This document shows, one piece after another, positions 16,659 to 24,454 of a stretch of DNA of 37,587 nt. The DNA is from Capnocytophaga canis (GTDB taxonomy: Bacteria > Bacteroidota > Bacteroidia > Flavobacteriales > Flavobacteriaceae): assembly GCF_000827555.1 (NCBI RefSeq), contig NZ_CDOI01000136.1, positions 1-37,587 of the forward strand, written 5' to 3'. Below the pieces are notes generated by a model, which saw nothing but the letters and a program-made list of their open reading frames with translations, was not told the DNA's origin and did not search any database. Every line of letters starts with the position of its first letter. The stretch's first letter is position 1. Position numbers and translations under genes: made by a program.

Positions 16659-17942
16659 TTATTGATATTTCGTTTTTTGGAACCACTTGTCATTCAAGGT
16701 GAATCCTATTTTTAAGTTGAAGTAATTTTCTTTGATCAAATTTTGGTTTAGCGTACCTTTTCTGCCGTACTCAAATCCTGTTGTGATGTTAGAAAATCCT
16801 CTTACAGGGAGGCTAACTCCAAAAGATATGCCAAAATCATTAATTGATTCGTTTTTTAATACAATTCCTGTATTCTCAAAACGCAACCCAGCTCGGTAAG
16901 TGACTCTTTTCCAATAACTTGATATAGAATTGAATTGAGGTAGGTAAAAACCTCCTATTGATAGTTTGTACGCATCTTCATAACCAACTTGGGTTGTTGT
17001 TAAAAACGGATTTGAGAAACGTTTCATATTAGAATAGCTGTAATCAATCCCTACGAACCATCTTCGAAATTCGCCTACGCCCACCCCAAAATCGATTTGT
17101 GTAGGTAACGTTAATTTGGTTTCTTTCAAGCCTAAATTCAATAAGTCTATTGATTGTGAGTCTATTACGTTTAAACTATTGTTTTGACTTCCTCCCATAT
17201 ATCCCATCGTTGAGATAGTTCTTTCATTTTTTGAAGTCAATTTGCTCTCAGGTGTATACGCTAAAGAGAGACTATATCCTAATTTGTTATCAAATTTACC
17301 GTCGTAGAACAATCCCAAATTTGTTGAAAAACCTCTTAGTACTGATTGGCTGTACTCCCTTGTTACGTATTGTACGTCTGAAATTGCTAGATTATCAGTC
17401 ATTTCAGTTTTTCCAAAATTGAATTTGAACGAAGCCCCAACACGTAAACCTTTGTAAACCGTGTAGCCTACCGAGGCAAACATTTGGTTTACATTTCCAA
17501 TGCCTTCAAATTCATTTTTTCGAATGACTCCGTTAGTGGTTTGAGTTGATAACAATCGGTATCCTACAGATGAATAAGGTCGTAAACCTACGGAGAAGCC
17601 CAATTTTTCAGCAATAGGAAATCCTAATGAAACGTAATTGGCATAAGTCTCTTTACTTTTTACACTTGTTTGATTTGAAGCTATTTTTTTTGTGTCGAAT
17701 GATAAACCTGCTGAAAATGCGGTAAACTTCAATTTTGCTAATGTTGCAGGATTTTGCATGTTCACACGCGTACTATCAGCATAAACTCCTATGCCTCCCA
17801 TAAGGCTTTCTTCAATACTGCCATCAGTATTCAATGTTCCAATTCCATAGTAGGAGTAAGGAGATTCAATAGTTTGTTGAGCGTAGACCCCAGAAATGGT
17901 CGTGACGAGTGCAAAGATAAAAGCTATTGTTTTATTGTTCAT
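16659..17942 (-). CDS. Outer-membrane beta-barrel protein (FadL/OmpP1-like)
   Basis: A 427-residue predicted outer-membrane protein. A signal peptide (MNNKTIAFIFALVTTISGVYA, then QQ) leads into the N-terminus YSYYGIGTL, followed by MGGIGVYADSTRVNMQNPATLAKL. That NPATLA motif is typical of FadL/OmpP1-like barrels in Bacteroidota. The rest alternates hydrophobic and polar residues, as in beta strands, and ends in an aromatic-rich strand (YFNLKIGFTLNDKWFQ). It starts 28 bp after the coaX stop and ends 22 bp before the TPR gene, so it is the second gene of that operon. The transported substrate is unknown. Confidence 0.8.
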   Translation of the reverse strand: MNNKTIAFIFALVTTISGVYAQQTIESPYSYYGIGTLNTDGSIEESLMGGIGVYADSTRVNMQNPATLAKLKFTAFSAGLSFDTKKIASNQTSVKSKETYANYVSLGFPIAEKLGFSVGLRPYSSVGYRLLSTQTTNGVIRKNEFEGIGNVNQMFASVGYTVYKGLRVGASFKFNFGKTEMTDNLAISDVQYVTREYSQSVLRGFSTNLGLFYDGKFDNKLGYSLSLAYTPESKLTSKNERTISTMGYMGGSQNNSLNVIDSQSIDLLNLGLKETKLTLPTQIDFGVGVGEFRRWFVGIDYSYSNMKRFSNPFLTTTQVGYEDAYKLSIGGFYLPQFNSISSYWKRVTYRAGLRFENTGIVLKNESINDFGISFGVSLPVRGFSNITTGFEYGRKGTLNQNLIKENYFNLKIGFTLNDKWFQKTKYQ

Positions 17943-17970
17943 ATTGAGTAAAAATCCTTTTTTTTCGTAT

Positions 17971-18708
17971 CTATCTCTCTTTTGTTTGTTCCAAAATTGC
18001 GTTTAATCCTTCTAACAGAAAAAAAGATTTTGCAAATATCCGATTTTTTATGTTTTCAACCAAATAAAGATGGTCTCCCCCTGTTAAAATTATCGTTAAA
18101 TTTTTAAATTGTTGCTCATATCGAGCGATAACACCCTCAATTTCACAAACCACGTTGTGGTACACACCCGATAGCATACAATCCCTTGTCGATTTTCCAA
18201 TAAAATGGCTAATGTCGAAGTTTTGTTGCTCTATCAAAGGTAATTTTGACGTAAATTCATGCATGGCTCTCAATCGCATCTGTATTCCAGGAGCAATTGC
18301 TCCTCCAACGTACACACCTTCAGAAGTCATCATGTCAAAGGTAATACAACTTCCAGCGTCAATGACCAATACATTCTGATTAGGAAACTGATTGACCGCC
18401 GCTGCCATTAACGCGAGTCTGTCCACACCTAATGTTTTTGGAGTAGCATACTCGTTCAGAAAGGGCATTGGAGTTTCGGAGTTTACAAACACAAGTTGTT
18501 GTATTTTAGCATTCAAAAATGAATAACGACTTTCAGCATCTTTTACCACTGAAGCAACAATTCCTTTTTTTATAGGATGATTATCAATGATATTGCTGAT
18601 TTTTTCAGCATAGTCCACATCCGAAAAAACCTCATTAACTATTAGGGTTTGTTTTTCAAATAAGGCTACCTTTATTTTCGTATTCCCCTGATCAATGATT
18701 AAATTCAT
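17971..18708 (-). CDS. coaX: Type III pantothenate kinase
   Basis: First step of coenzyme A synthesis: phosphorylates pantothenate. The start chosen is the ATG at 18708, giving MNLIIDQGNTKIKVALFE so that the phosphate-binding DxGNT motif (D6-QGNT) sits at the N-terminus as in the family. The frame open to 18744 would add 12 residues lying over the promoter. Other family motifs are GVDRLALMAAA, DAGSCITFD, GGAIAPGIQMRLRAMHEFTSKLP and LTGGD. At 245 residues it is a normal length. First gene of the coaX / outer-membrane protein / TPR / lptC operon. Confidence 0.95.
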   Translation of the reverse strand: MNLIIDQGNTKIKVALFEKQTLIVNEVFSDVDYAEKISNIIDNHPIKKGIVASVVKDAESRYSFLNAKIQQLVFVNSETPMPFLNEYATPKTLGVDRLALMAAAVNQFPNQNVLVIDAGSCITFDMMTSEGVYVGGAIAPGIQMRLRAMHEFTSKLPLIEQQNFDISHFIGKSTRDCMLSGVYHNVVCEIEGVIARYEQQFKNLTIILTGGDHLYLVENIKNRIFAKSFFLLEGLNAILEQTKER

Positions 18709-18726
18709 CGCAAAATCGTTATTTGA

Positions 18727-18743
18727 TGCAAACTTAGTTTGCA
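18727..18743 (-). promoter_or_regulatory. Predicted coaX-operon promoter inside a perfect palindrome
   Basis: The palindrome TGCAAACTTAGTTTGCA spans 18727-18743. On the minus strand it contains TAAGTTTG (18729-18736), a TAnnTTTG match, 21 bp upstream of the coaX start. A TTG lies at 18752-18754. A symmetric -7 region could be an operator site. Confidence 0.45.
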
Positions 18744-18869
18744 AAAGTAAACAATATAATTATATAAATGGACGTTTTTTGTGTTTTTTTAAATTCACCG
18801 TCTGAAATAATTTTGGTTTTCCATTTTTTTTATACGAAAAAAAGTAAGAAATTTGCCGGTTGTAAGTGT

Positions 18870-18877
18870 TAGGTTTG
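18870..18877 (+). promoter_or_regulatory. Predicted promoter of the lytic transglycosylase gene (-7 box)
   Basis: TAGGTTTG matches TAnnTTTG, with TTTG upstream at 18852-18855 at a short spacing. It lies downstream of the earliest possible start (TTG at 18853), which supports the ATG at 18904. Confidence 0.45.
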
Positions 18878-18903
18878 TACTCAACTTTAAAAAATCCATC
18901 AAT

Positions 18904-19860
18904 ATGGCAATTATTCGTACTTCTTTTTATTGCTTAGCCATTGTTGTTATGTCCGGCTTTCTGATTAATGCCGTAGCAGTTAAGCAAGATAAAAATAATA
19001 TTTTTCAGCAAGAAGATTATTCGCAATACGATATATCAAAAGGGTATGACGCCCAAAACGTAGAAAAGCGTTATAACGTTTACGCTATTGATTTGCCTAC
19101 TTCTCTTGATTTTGCTGGGGAGCGTGTTCCTATTGAAATTCCTGACGTATACGAACGTTTGGACAGAGAATTTTTGGTAAATACGTACTGGCAATCAAAT
19201 GGATTGCTGTTTTTGAAACGCTCCAATAAATATTTTCCAATTATTGAGCCTATTCTCAAACGAAACAATGTCCCTGATGATTTCAAATATTTGGCTTTGA
19301 TTGAAAGTGGTCTTATGGATGTAGTTTCTCCTTCAGGAGCAAGTGGATTTTGGCAATTTATGAAACCCGCTGCTATTGAACATGGACTTGAAGTTAATAA
19401 TAATGTTGATGAACGTTATCATGTGGAGAAAGCAACTCAGGCTGCTTGTGATTATTTAAAAAAGGCAAAAGAAAGTACAGGAAGCTGGACAATGGCTGCT
19501 GCGGCCTACAACGCCGGAATTTCGGGAATGAAAAATCAGATGAATGCTCAGCAAACAACCGATTATTACGATTTGTGGCTAAATTCGGAAACATCTCGCT
19601 ATGTTTTTAGAATTTTAGCGGTGAAAGAAATTATGAAGAATCCAGCGAAATACGGTTTTAATTTTGAAGCCAGACACCTCTACAATGAAGTACCGACTTA
19701 CAGTGTCAAGGTTGATACATCAATCACAGATCTAACGGATTTTGCAAAGAAACATAATATCACTTATAAAGAACTAAAACTCCACAATTCGTGGCTTCGT
19801 AGCCGAAAGTTGGAAAACAAATCCGGAAAAGTATACTACATCAAAATTCCTAAGAGATAA
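18904..19860 (+). CDS. Lytic transglycosylase (MltD-like) with C-terminal LysM-like domain
   Basis: Cleaves the beta-1,4 bond of peptidoglycan in the periplasm. With the ATG at 18904 the protein has 318 residues: an N-terminal hydrophobic segment (5-22, signal peptide or anchor), then an SLT domain. Catalytic Glu134 is in LALIESGL, followed by SPSGASGFWQFM (142-153) and AAAAYNAGISGM (198-209), all classic family motifs. Residues about 265-318 (YSVKVDTSITDLTDFAKKHN...KVYYIKIPKR) look like a single LysM domain for glycan binding. It is a single gene, convergent with tyrA. Confidence 0.92.
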   Translation: MAIIRTSFYCLAIVVMSGFLINAVAVKQDKNNIFQQEDYSQYDISKGYDAQNVEKRYNVYAIDLPTSLDFAGERVPIEIPDVYERLDREFLVNTYWQSNGLLFLKRSNKYFPIIEPILKRNNVPDDFKYLALIESGLMDVVSPSGASGFWQFMKPAAIEHGLEVNNNVDERYHVEKATQAACDYLKKAKESTGSWTMAAAAYNAGISGMKNQMNAQQTTDYYDLWLNSETSRYVFRILAVKEIMKNPAKYGFNFEARHLYNEVPTYSVKVDTSITDLTDFAKKHNITYKELKLHNSWLRSRKLENKSGKVYYIKIPKR

Positions 19861-19876
19861 AATATTGGATTTGAGT

Positions 19877-20719
19877 CTATTTTTGTAGTATTTTTTTAAT
19901 GTAGTTGATTTCTTTTATGGTTTTTCTAAGATTTTCATCATCTTCATTTTCAATAAGTTGTTTGAAGTTTTGAAGGTTTTTGATGTACTCCTCCATTGAT
20001 CTAAGCACATGTTTTTTGTTTTCTAAAAAAATAGGACTCCATGTGCTTGGTGAGCTTTTAGCTAACCGTGCAGTCGATGCAAAACCTGTACTTGCCATAT
20101 CGAAAATTTGTTGTTCGTTGCGTTCAATATCTAACACAGTTTGTCCCAATACGAAAGAAATTACGTGTGAAAGATGCGATACATAAGCGGCGTGTAAATC
20201 GTGATCGTGAGCAGGCATCATTTTTACTCGCATGTTCAGTTTTTTAGAAATTTCAATCGCTTTATCCAAATGTTTCCAGTGGCTCTTTTCTGTGTCGCAC
20301 AAAACCATTACTTTTCCGTCAAAAAGGTCGTACACAGCAGACTCTGGCCCTGAAAATTCAGTTCCTGCTAAAGGATGTCCAGCTACGAAATGACTTCTAT
20401 TTGAGTGATTTTCAACATGCTTACAGATTCGTTCCTTCACCGAACCTACGTCAAATACTAAGGTTTGTTCGCCTACGTAGTCTAATGCTTTCGCAACCAC
20501 TTGCGGAGTGATGTGTACAGGAACCGAAATGATGACTACATCAGCTTCTTTAATAGCTTCGTAATCAACCTCATTGTCGATGATTCCTAATGCTGTAGCT
20601 TTGTTAATATGTGCAGGATTAGCATCTATACCCCAAAGGGTATAGCCACATCGTTTTCGTAGTTCTAATGCAATAGACCCGCCAATGAGTCCTAAACCAA
20701 TGATAACAGCTTTGTTCAT
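19877..20719 (-). CDS. tyrA: Prephenate dehydrogenase
   Basis: Tyrosine synthesis: oxidative decarboxylation of prephenate to 4-hydroxyphenylpyruvate using NAD(P). A 280-residue protein with an N-terminal Rossmann fold (GLGLIGGS, G8-x-G10-x-x-G13), VVIISVPVH (65-73), DVGSVKE (90-96) and the substrate-binding GHPLAGTE (114-121). The helical C-terminal half includes AAYVSHLSHVISFVLG. It follows pheA by about 60 bp on the same strand, so it is probably the last gene of the 2TM / folA / pheA / tyrA operon. No ACT or chorismate mutase domain is attached. Confidence 0.93.
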   Translation of the reverse strand: MNKAVIIGLGLIGGSIALELRKRCGYTLWGIDANPAHINKATALGIIDNEVDYEAIKEADVVIISVPVHITPQVVAKALDYVGEQTLVFDVGSVKERICKHVENHSNRSHFVAGHPLAGTEFSGPESAVYDLFDGKVMVLCDTEKSHWKHLDKAIEISKKLNMRVKMMPAHDHDLHAAYVSHLSHVISFVLGQTVLDIERNEQQIFDMASTGFASTARLAKSSPSTWSPIFLENKKHVLRSMEEYIKNLQNFKQLIENEDDENLRKTIKEINYIKKILQK

Positions 20720-20778
20720 TTTTTTCTTTTTTATGAAGGCAGATTGTAGACCTAATAATATTTACCCACAACTTTATA

Positions 20779-21627
20779 TTAATTACCTATGTTTGAGATA
20801 TTTGTATTTTTTGATTCGTAAATTCCTAAAACCCTAAAATTTTCTGCCATGATAGATAACAATTTATAGGCTTTTTCAAAATCTTCGTATTTTTCGAAAA
20901 TAATATCTACAAAGAAAGCATACTTCCAAGGAGTTTCAATAATTGGTAATGACTGAATTTTGGTCATGTTGATGTTACAGTCACTGATGACATTCAATAC
21001 CGTTGCTAAACTTCCTCGTTTGTGGTCGACCTGAAACTTTAAGGAAGCTTTCGTTAGTTTGCTTTTCTCAGTTTTGTTTTCAGAAAGACTCAGCACAACA
21101 AATCGAGTAGAATTGACTTTCATCGTTTGAATACTGTGTTGTATGATTTCTAAACCATACAATTCAGCAGCTGATTTTGAGCCGATTGCTCCGATGTTTT
21201 TTAGTTTTTGTTCTCTAATACGACGTGCAGTCGATGCTGTGTCAGTGTCTTCTACAAGTTTGATGTTTGGAAAATCCTCAAAAAATTGTTTACATTGTAA
21301 AAGAGCCATAGGATGGGAGTGAACCTCTTGTAAATCCTCCCATTTTTGGTTTGGAAACATCATTAAATTTTGTTGAATATCAATGTAATGTTCCTTGATA
21401 ATATGCAACTGGAAGCGATCAATCAACGCATAGTTAGGTAAGATAGATCCTGCAATACTGTTTTCTAAAGCCATTACAATCAAATCAGATGAATTATTCA
21501 AAAGGCTTTTTACCGTTTTATCAAAAGAATCGCACTCAACAATCTCAATATTTTGTCCTAAACATTCCGTGGCAGCTTGGTAGTGAAAAGAACCTTTAAT
21601 CCCCTGAATAGCTACTTTTGGTGTCAT
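20779..21627 (-). CDS. pheA: Prephenate dehydratase
   Basis: Phenylalanine synthesis: prephenate to phenylpyruvate. The 282 residues start with IQGIKGSFHYQAA (8-20) and contain ALENSIAGSILPNY, IGSKSAAELYGLEII and the key TRFVVLS motif (172-178). A C-terminal ACT domain (about 190-275, KASLKFQVDHKRGSLATVLNVI, then QSLPIIETPWKYAFFVD) should give feedback inhibition by phenylalanine. The usual ESRP motif of that domain reads QSLP here. No chorismate mutase domain is fused. The start overlaps the folA stop by 4 bp (ATGA-type coupling). Confidence 0.93.
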   Translation of the reverse strand: MTPKVAIQGIKGSFHYQAATECLGQNIEIVECDSFDKTVKSLLNNSSDLIVMALENSIAGSILPNYALIDRFQLHIIKEHYIDIQQNLMMFPNQKWEDLQEVHSHPMALLQCKQFFEDFPNIKLVEDTDTASTARRIREQKLKNIGAIGSKSAAELYGLEIIQHSIQTMKVNSTRFVVLSLSENKTEKSKLTKASLKFQVDHKRGSLATVLNVISDCNINMTKIQSLPIIETPWKYAFFVDIIFEKYEDFEKAYKLLSIMAENFRVLGIYESKNTNISNIGN

Positions 21628-22127
21628 TTTGCGTTTTTCTTTTTTCGTTCGTAAGTTTCGTAAGTAAAGTTGTATTGATGTTGCTGGTCTTTTTCAACAT
21701 GTTGAGAATGGACTATTTCCCATTCATTTATGTCTATTTTTGGGAAAAACGTATCGGCATCCTCAAATGAAGCGTGTACTCTTGTTAGTTCAATCCTGTC
21801 GGCTAAGGGTAATGCTAAATTATAAATTTCTCCACCTCCAATCACAAAGGGCGAAGTATCCAATTGATAAGCTTCTTCAATTGCTTTTTCGAGTGTACTA
21901 ACCACCATACAACCTTTGGCAACGTAGTCCTTCTGTCGTGTGATGACAATATGAGTGCGATTTGGAAGTAGTTTCGGGAAGGTTTCAAAAGTTTTTCTTC
22001 CCATTATGATGCAATGTCCTGTGGTCAATTCCTTGAAACGTTTAAAATCTTTGGGTAAATGCCAAGGTAGATCTCCTTTCTTCCCTAAGGCATCGTTTTC
22101 AGAAGCCGCTGCAATGAGTGTTATCAT
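21624..22127 (-). CDS. folA: Dihydrofolate reductase
   Basis: Reduces dihydrofolate to tetrahydrofolate with NADPH; the trimethoprim target. A 167-residue protein with MITLIAAASENDALGKKGDLPWHLPKDFKRFK: W22 and the catalytic acid D27 are at the classic positions. IIMGRKTFETFP (40-51) and FVIGGGEIYNLALPLADRIELT are the NADPH-binding and closing motifs. The frame is normal. It overlaps the upstream 2TM gene and the downstream pheA by 4 bp each, so the three are tightly coupled. Confidence 0.97.
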   Translation of the reverse strand: MITLIAAASENDALGKKGDLPWHLPKDFKRFKELTTGHCIIMGRKTFETFPKLLPNRTHIVITRQKDYVAKGCMVVSTLEKAIEEAYQLDTSPFVIGGGEIYNLALPLADRIELTRVHASFEDADTFFPKIDINEWEIVHSQHVEKDQQHQYNFTYETYERKKKNAK

Positions 22128-22564
22128 ATTCTTTGCGTATTTTGTTCAGAAGAAATGTTTTGCTCAAGATTTGTATTCTGTTCTTTCAGGAGTTCTTTTG
22201 CGACTTGTTCTTTTTGCTTCTCGAATTCTTTTTCTATGGCAACTTCCATCTTTAAGATTTTCTTCTGCTGTAACTCTACCAAACGTTCACGTTGTTTACG
22301 CTCCCACTCTTTGCCCATAAATCTGTTGATAAGGAAAACGTTAATCACATGTAGTAAAAAAAGAAACGTCCAGATCATAATACCCCAAATATACCAATTG
22401 TAGGCGATGCCATAATCCAAAATACGATTAATTACGTACATGAAGATACATCCCAAGATAAAAACAAAAAAGTGGAATGTAAGCATTTTTTTTTGTTTGA
22501 TGCGCTTTTGAGCTTCCTCAAACAAAATGTGTTGATTGGTGTCGATTTTGATATTTTCTGCCAT
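22124..22564 (-). CDS. 2TM-domain membrane protein
   Basis: A 146-residue protein of the Bacteroidota 2TM-domain type. An N-terminal helix EEAQKRIKQKKM leads to two membrane segments (about 28-47 LTFHFFVFILGCIFMYVINR and 56-79 YNWYIWGIMIWTFLFLLHVINVFL), then the conserved FMGKEWERKQ. A long charged coiled-coil tail (90-146, rich in E, K and Q) follows. The function is unknown; some 2TM domains are fused to histidine kinases, but no such domain is here. It is the first gene of the folA operon with a 4-bp overlap, and has the best promoter of the protein-coding genes. Confidence 0.85.
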   Translation of the reverse strand: MAENIKIDTNQHILFEEAQKRIKQKKMLTFHFFVFILGCIFMYVINRILDYGIAYNWYIWGIMIWTFLFLLHVINVFLINRFMGKEWERKQRERLVELQQKKILKMEVAIEKEFEKQKEQVAKELLKEQNTNLEQNISSEQNTQRI

Positions 22565-22584
22565 AACTGATATAATTAGAGTTT

Positions 22585-22615
22585 CAAAAGTACAACTTAA
22601 TCTATTCTTAGCAAA
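22585..22615 (-). promoter_or_regulatory. Promoter of the 2TM / folA / pheA / tyrA operon
   Basis: The minus strand reads TTTG (22612-22615), exactly 19 nt, then TACTTTTG (22585-22592). It is a full match to TTTG-N19-TAnnTTTG, 20 bp upstream of the ATG at 22564. Confidence 0.75.
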
Positions 22616-22678
22616 TTAATTAACATATTTTTTTGTCTTAAGATACTTGTCCTCAGAAACTGTTGCGTATCTTTTGTG

Positions 22679-23242
22679 TTAAAGTAATTCTTGTAATGTT
22701 TTGTAAACCAAATGCGTAGGTAGTCCAATAACGTTGTTGTACGAACCTTCAATATTTTCCACACCAATGTAACCTATCCATTCTTGGATCCCATAGGCTC
22801 CCGCTTTGTCGTATGGTTTATAGTTTGTTAGATAAAAGTCAATTTCTTCTTTGGATAGAGTTTTGAAAGTAACTTTAGTGATGCAATGTACCGTTTTTTG
22901 AGTTTTTGTAGTAGTGAAACATACCGAAGTGATAACCTCATGTTGTCTACCTGAAAGGGATTGAAGCATAGCAAAACCTTCTTCATAATTTTTAGGTTTT
23001 CCTAATGCCTGATTTTCAATGCATACAATAGTATCGGAGGTGATTACAATTTCATCATCGTTCAAGGTGTCTTTAAAAGGTGTTGCTTTCAGTTCAGCTA
23101 AAAAATTAGTAATCTGCTCCCGAACCAAGTTTTGAGGGTAAATTTCATCAACGGGCTTTATAACGATTTCATAGTTCAAATGGAGTTCATTAAAAAATTG
23201 TTGACGACGAGGAGACGCTGATGCTAAAATGATTTTTTTCAT
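22679..23242 (-). CDS. maf: Maf-like nucleoside triphosphate pyrophosphatase
   Basis: A house-cleaning enzyme that hydrolyses non-canonical nucleoside triphosphates (dTTP/UTP pyrophosphatase type). The 187 residues start MKKIILASASPRRQQFF, with the Maf signature ASASPRR at 7-13. Then come ITSDTIVCIENQALGKP (catalytic Asp in SDT), a ribosyl-binding region and the closing YGIQEWIGYIGVENIEGSYNNVIGLP. It is complete and of normal length. A single gene with a -7 box at 23268-23275. Confidence 0.95.
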   Translation of the reverse strand: MKKIILASASPRRQQFFNELHLNYEIVIKPVDEIYPQNLVREQITNFLAELKATPFKDTLNDDEIVITSDTIVCIENQALGKPKNYEEGFAMLQSLSGRQHEVITSVCFTTTKTQKTVHCITKVTFKTLSKEEIDFYLTNYKPYDKAGAYGIQEWIGYIGVENIEGSYNNVIGLPTHLVYKTLQELL

Positions 23243-23267
23243 TATTACATGAAGTGTTATTTAGTCG

Positions 23268-23275
23268 CAAAAATA
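23268..23275 (-). promoter_or_regulatory. Predicted maf promoter (-7 box)
   Basis: The minus strand reads TATTTTTG (TAnnTTTG), 25 bp upstream of the maf ATG. No clear -33 match. The rest of the spacer up to the tRNA promoter shows nothing else. Confidence 0.4.
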
Positions 23276-23510
23276 TAAAAATGTTTTGAAATGAAGTTTT
23301 CATAAGGCAATAAAAGGTTAGAGGAACTCACTAAAAATTCACTTAACCGAATGATGCTACTGAAATATCTTCTCCAAATTTTTACTCTTCAAAATGATTT
23401 TTTAATTAATACATTTATAATTAGCACTTTATACATTAGAGAGAAATACCATTAATATCAGGTTTTTCTATATAACTTGGTGATGCATGAAATAAAAAAA
23501 TCACTTTTTT

Positions 23511-23541
23511 TTTGGATGTATCAAAAAAGGTTGTATATTTG
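23511..23541 (+). promoter_or_regulatory. tRNA-fMet promoter
   Basis: TTTG (23511-23514), exactly 19 nt, then TATATTTG (23534-23541). It is a perfect Bacteroidota promoter ending 11 bp before the mature tRNA. Confidence 0.85.
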
Positions 23542-23552
23542 CACTCAGAAAT

Positions 23553-23625
<73 letters not shown>

Positions 23626-23633
23626 CTTTTTAA

Positions 23634-23664
23634 GCGTAATAAATTGATAAACAATTTATTACGC
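23634..23664 (+). terminator. tRNA-fMet terminator
   Basis: GCGTAATAAATTG (23634-23646) and CAATTTATTACGC (23652-23664) form a perfect 13-bp stem with a 5-nt loop, followed by CTTG and a run of Ts. It starts 9 nt after the tRNA. Confidence 0.9.
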
Positions 23665-23665
23665 C

Positions 23666-24454
23666 TTGTTTTTTTTACCATTGAGACAAAATTGGGACAA
23701 CTATTGGAGATTCGGTTAAAATGACGTAAAGTTAACTTTCTGATAAAGTTACTTCGTTCAAAAATAAGGAAGTATGGTAGTTTCCAAGGAAATTATCCAA
23801 TCTTCGGCATGTGATTTTTGTTTCTATTGTGGAACTTTCTCAATTATTTTTGTATTGTTGCTTATTTTTTTTTGCTATTAATACGGTATATAAGAACAAT
23901 AGTTCTAAAGGAATGGTCTCGTGATCTTTTAAGAATGAAACAAAATCTTGTGTCATTGGAGAGCAGGGCGATATGTTACCAATCATGATGGAAAATTTAA
24001 TATATTTCTACCTTTGTCTACTTTCTTGCTTTTATGTTAAATTACCGATTTACTATGCAAAGGGAAAGTCCATCAATATTGGTGATAGGGGTAAAATCCT
24101 TTAGAGTGTATATGCGGGTGCGAAAATTATTACAGAGTGCTGTTCCTTCCTCAGACTTCAAAGTCAATAAAAGTACTCAAAAAAGAAAAATCCAGCAGTT
24201 TCGATAAAAACTACTGGATTTTTTGTGTTTAACTTTCAACCTCTTATTACAAAATGAAAGTTTACGAACACACTCATTTTGAGATTATTACCGATAATTT
24301 ATTCCATCACATAGGCACATAATTTCGAGTCTATTTTAATCTATCTATGTGGTTTTTAAAACCCAAAATACAAATCTTATCACTTGTTTCTTGTCCCTTG
24401 ACACTTTTAACTTTATCCTTTCTACTTTCTACTTTATCCTTTTAACTCGTCCCT
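23666..24454. other. Gene-poor spacer between tRNA-fMet and the RND pump gene
   Basis: Nearly 800 bp without a convincing gene. The longest ATG frame looked at (23973-24104, 43 codons) has no recognisable similarity and is followed in frame after a TAG by about 35 more open codons. A terminator-like hairpin lies at 24186-24223. Just before the pump gene, the C/T-rich stretch 24370-24460 repeats ACTTTATCCTTT-like words. The stretch just past the tRNA could be an old integration site. Confidence 0.5.
24186..24223. terminator. Bidirectional hairpin terminator
   Basis: AAAAATCCAGCAGTTT (24186-24201) pairs with AAACTACTGGATTTTT (24208-24223) with one mismatch and a 6-nt loop. A/T runs on both sides fit a terminator for either strand. 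It may end the efflux operon, about 230 bp past the pump stop codon. Confidence 0.65.

Noticed and set aside
22640-22673. AAGATAC / GTATCTT hairpin after maf
   Set aside because: Seven-bp stem with a 20-nt loop and no U-tract on the minus strand; weak as a terminator.
23973-24104. 43-codon ORF in the spacer after the tRNA
   Set aside because: No similarity recognised, no promoter box seen, ends at TAG in a region without coding features.
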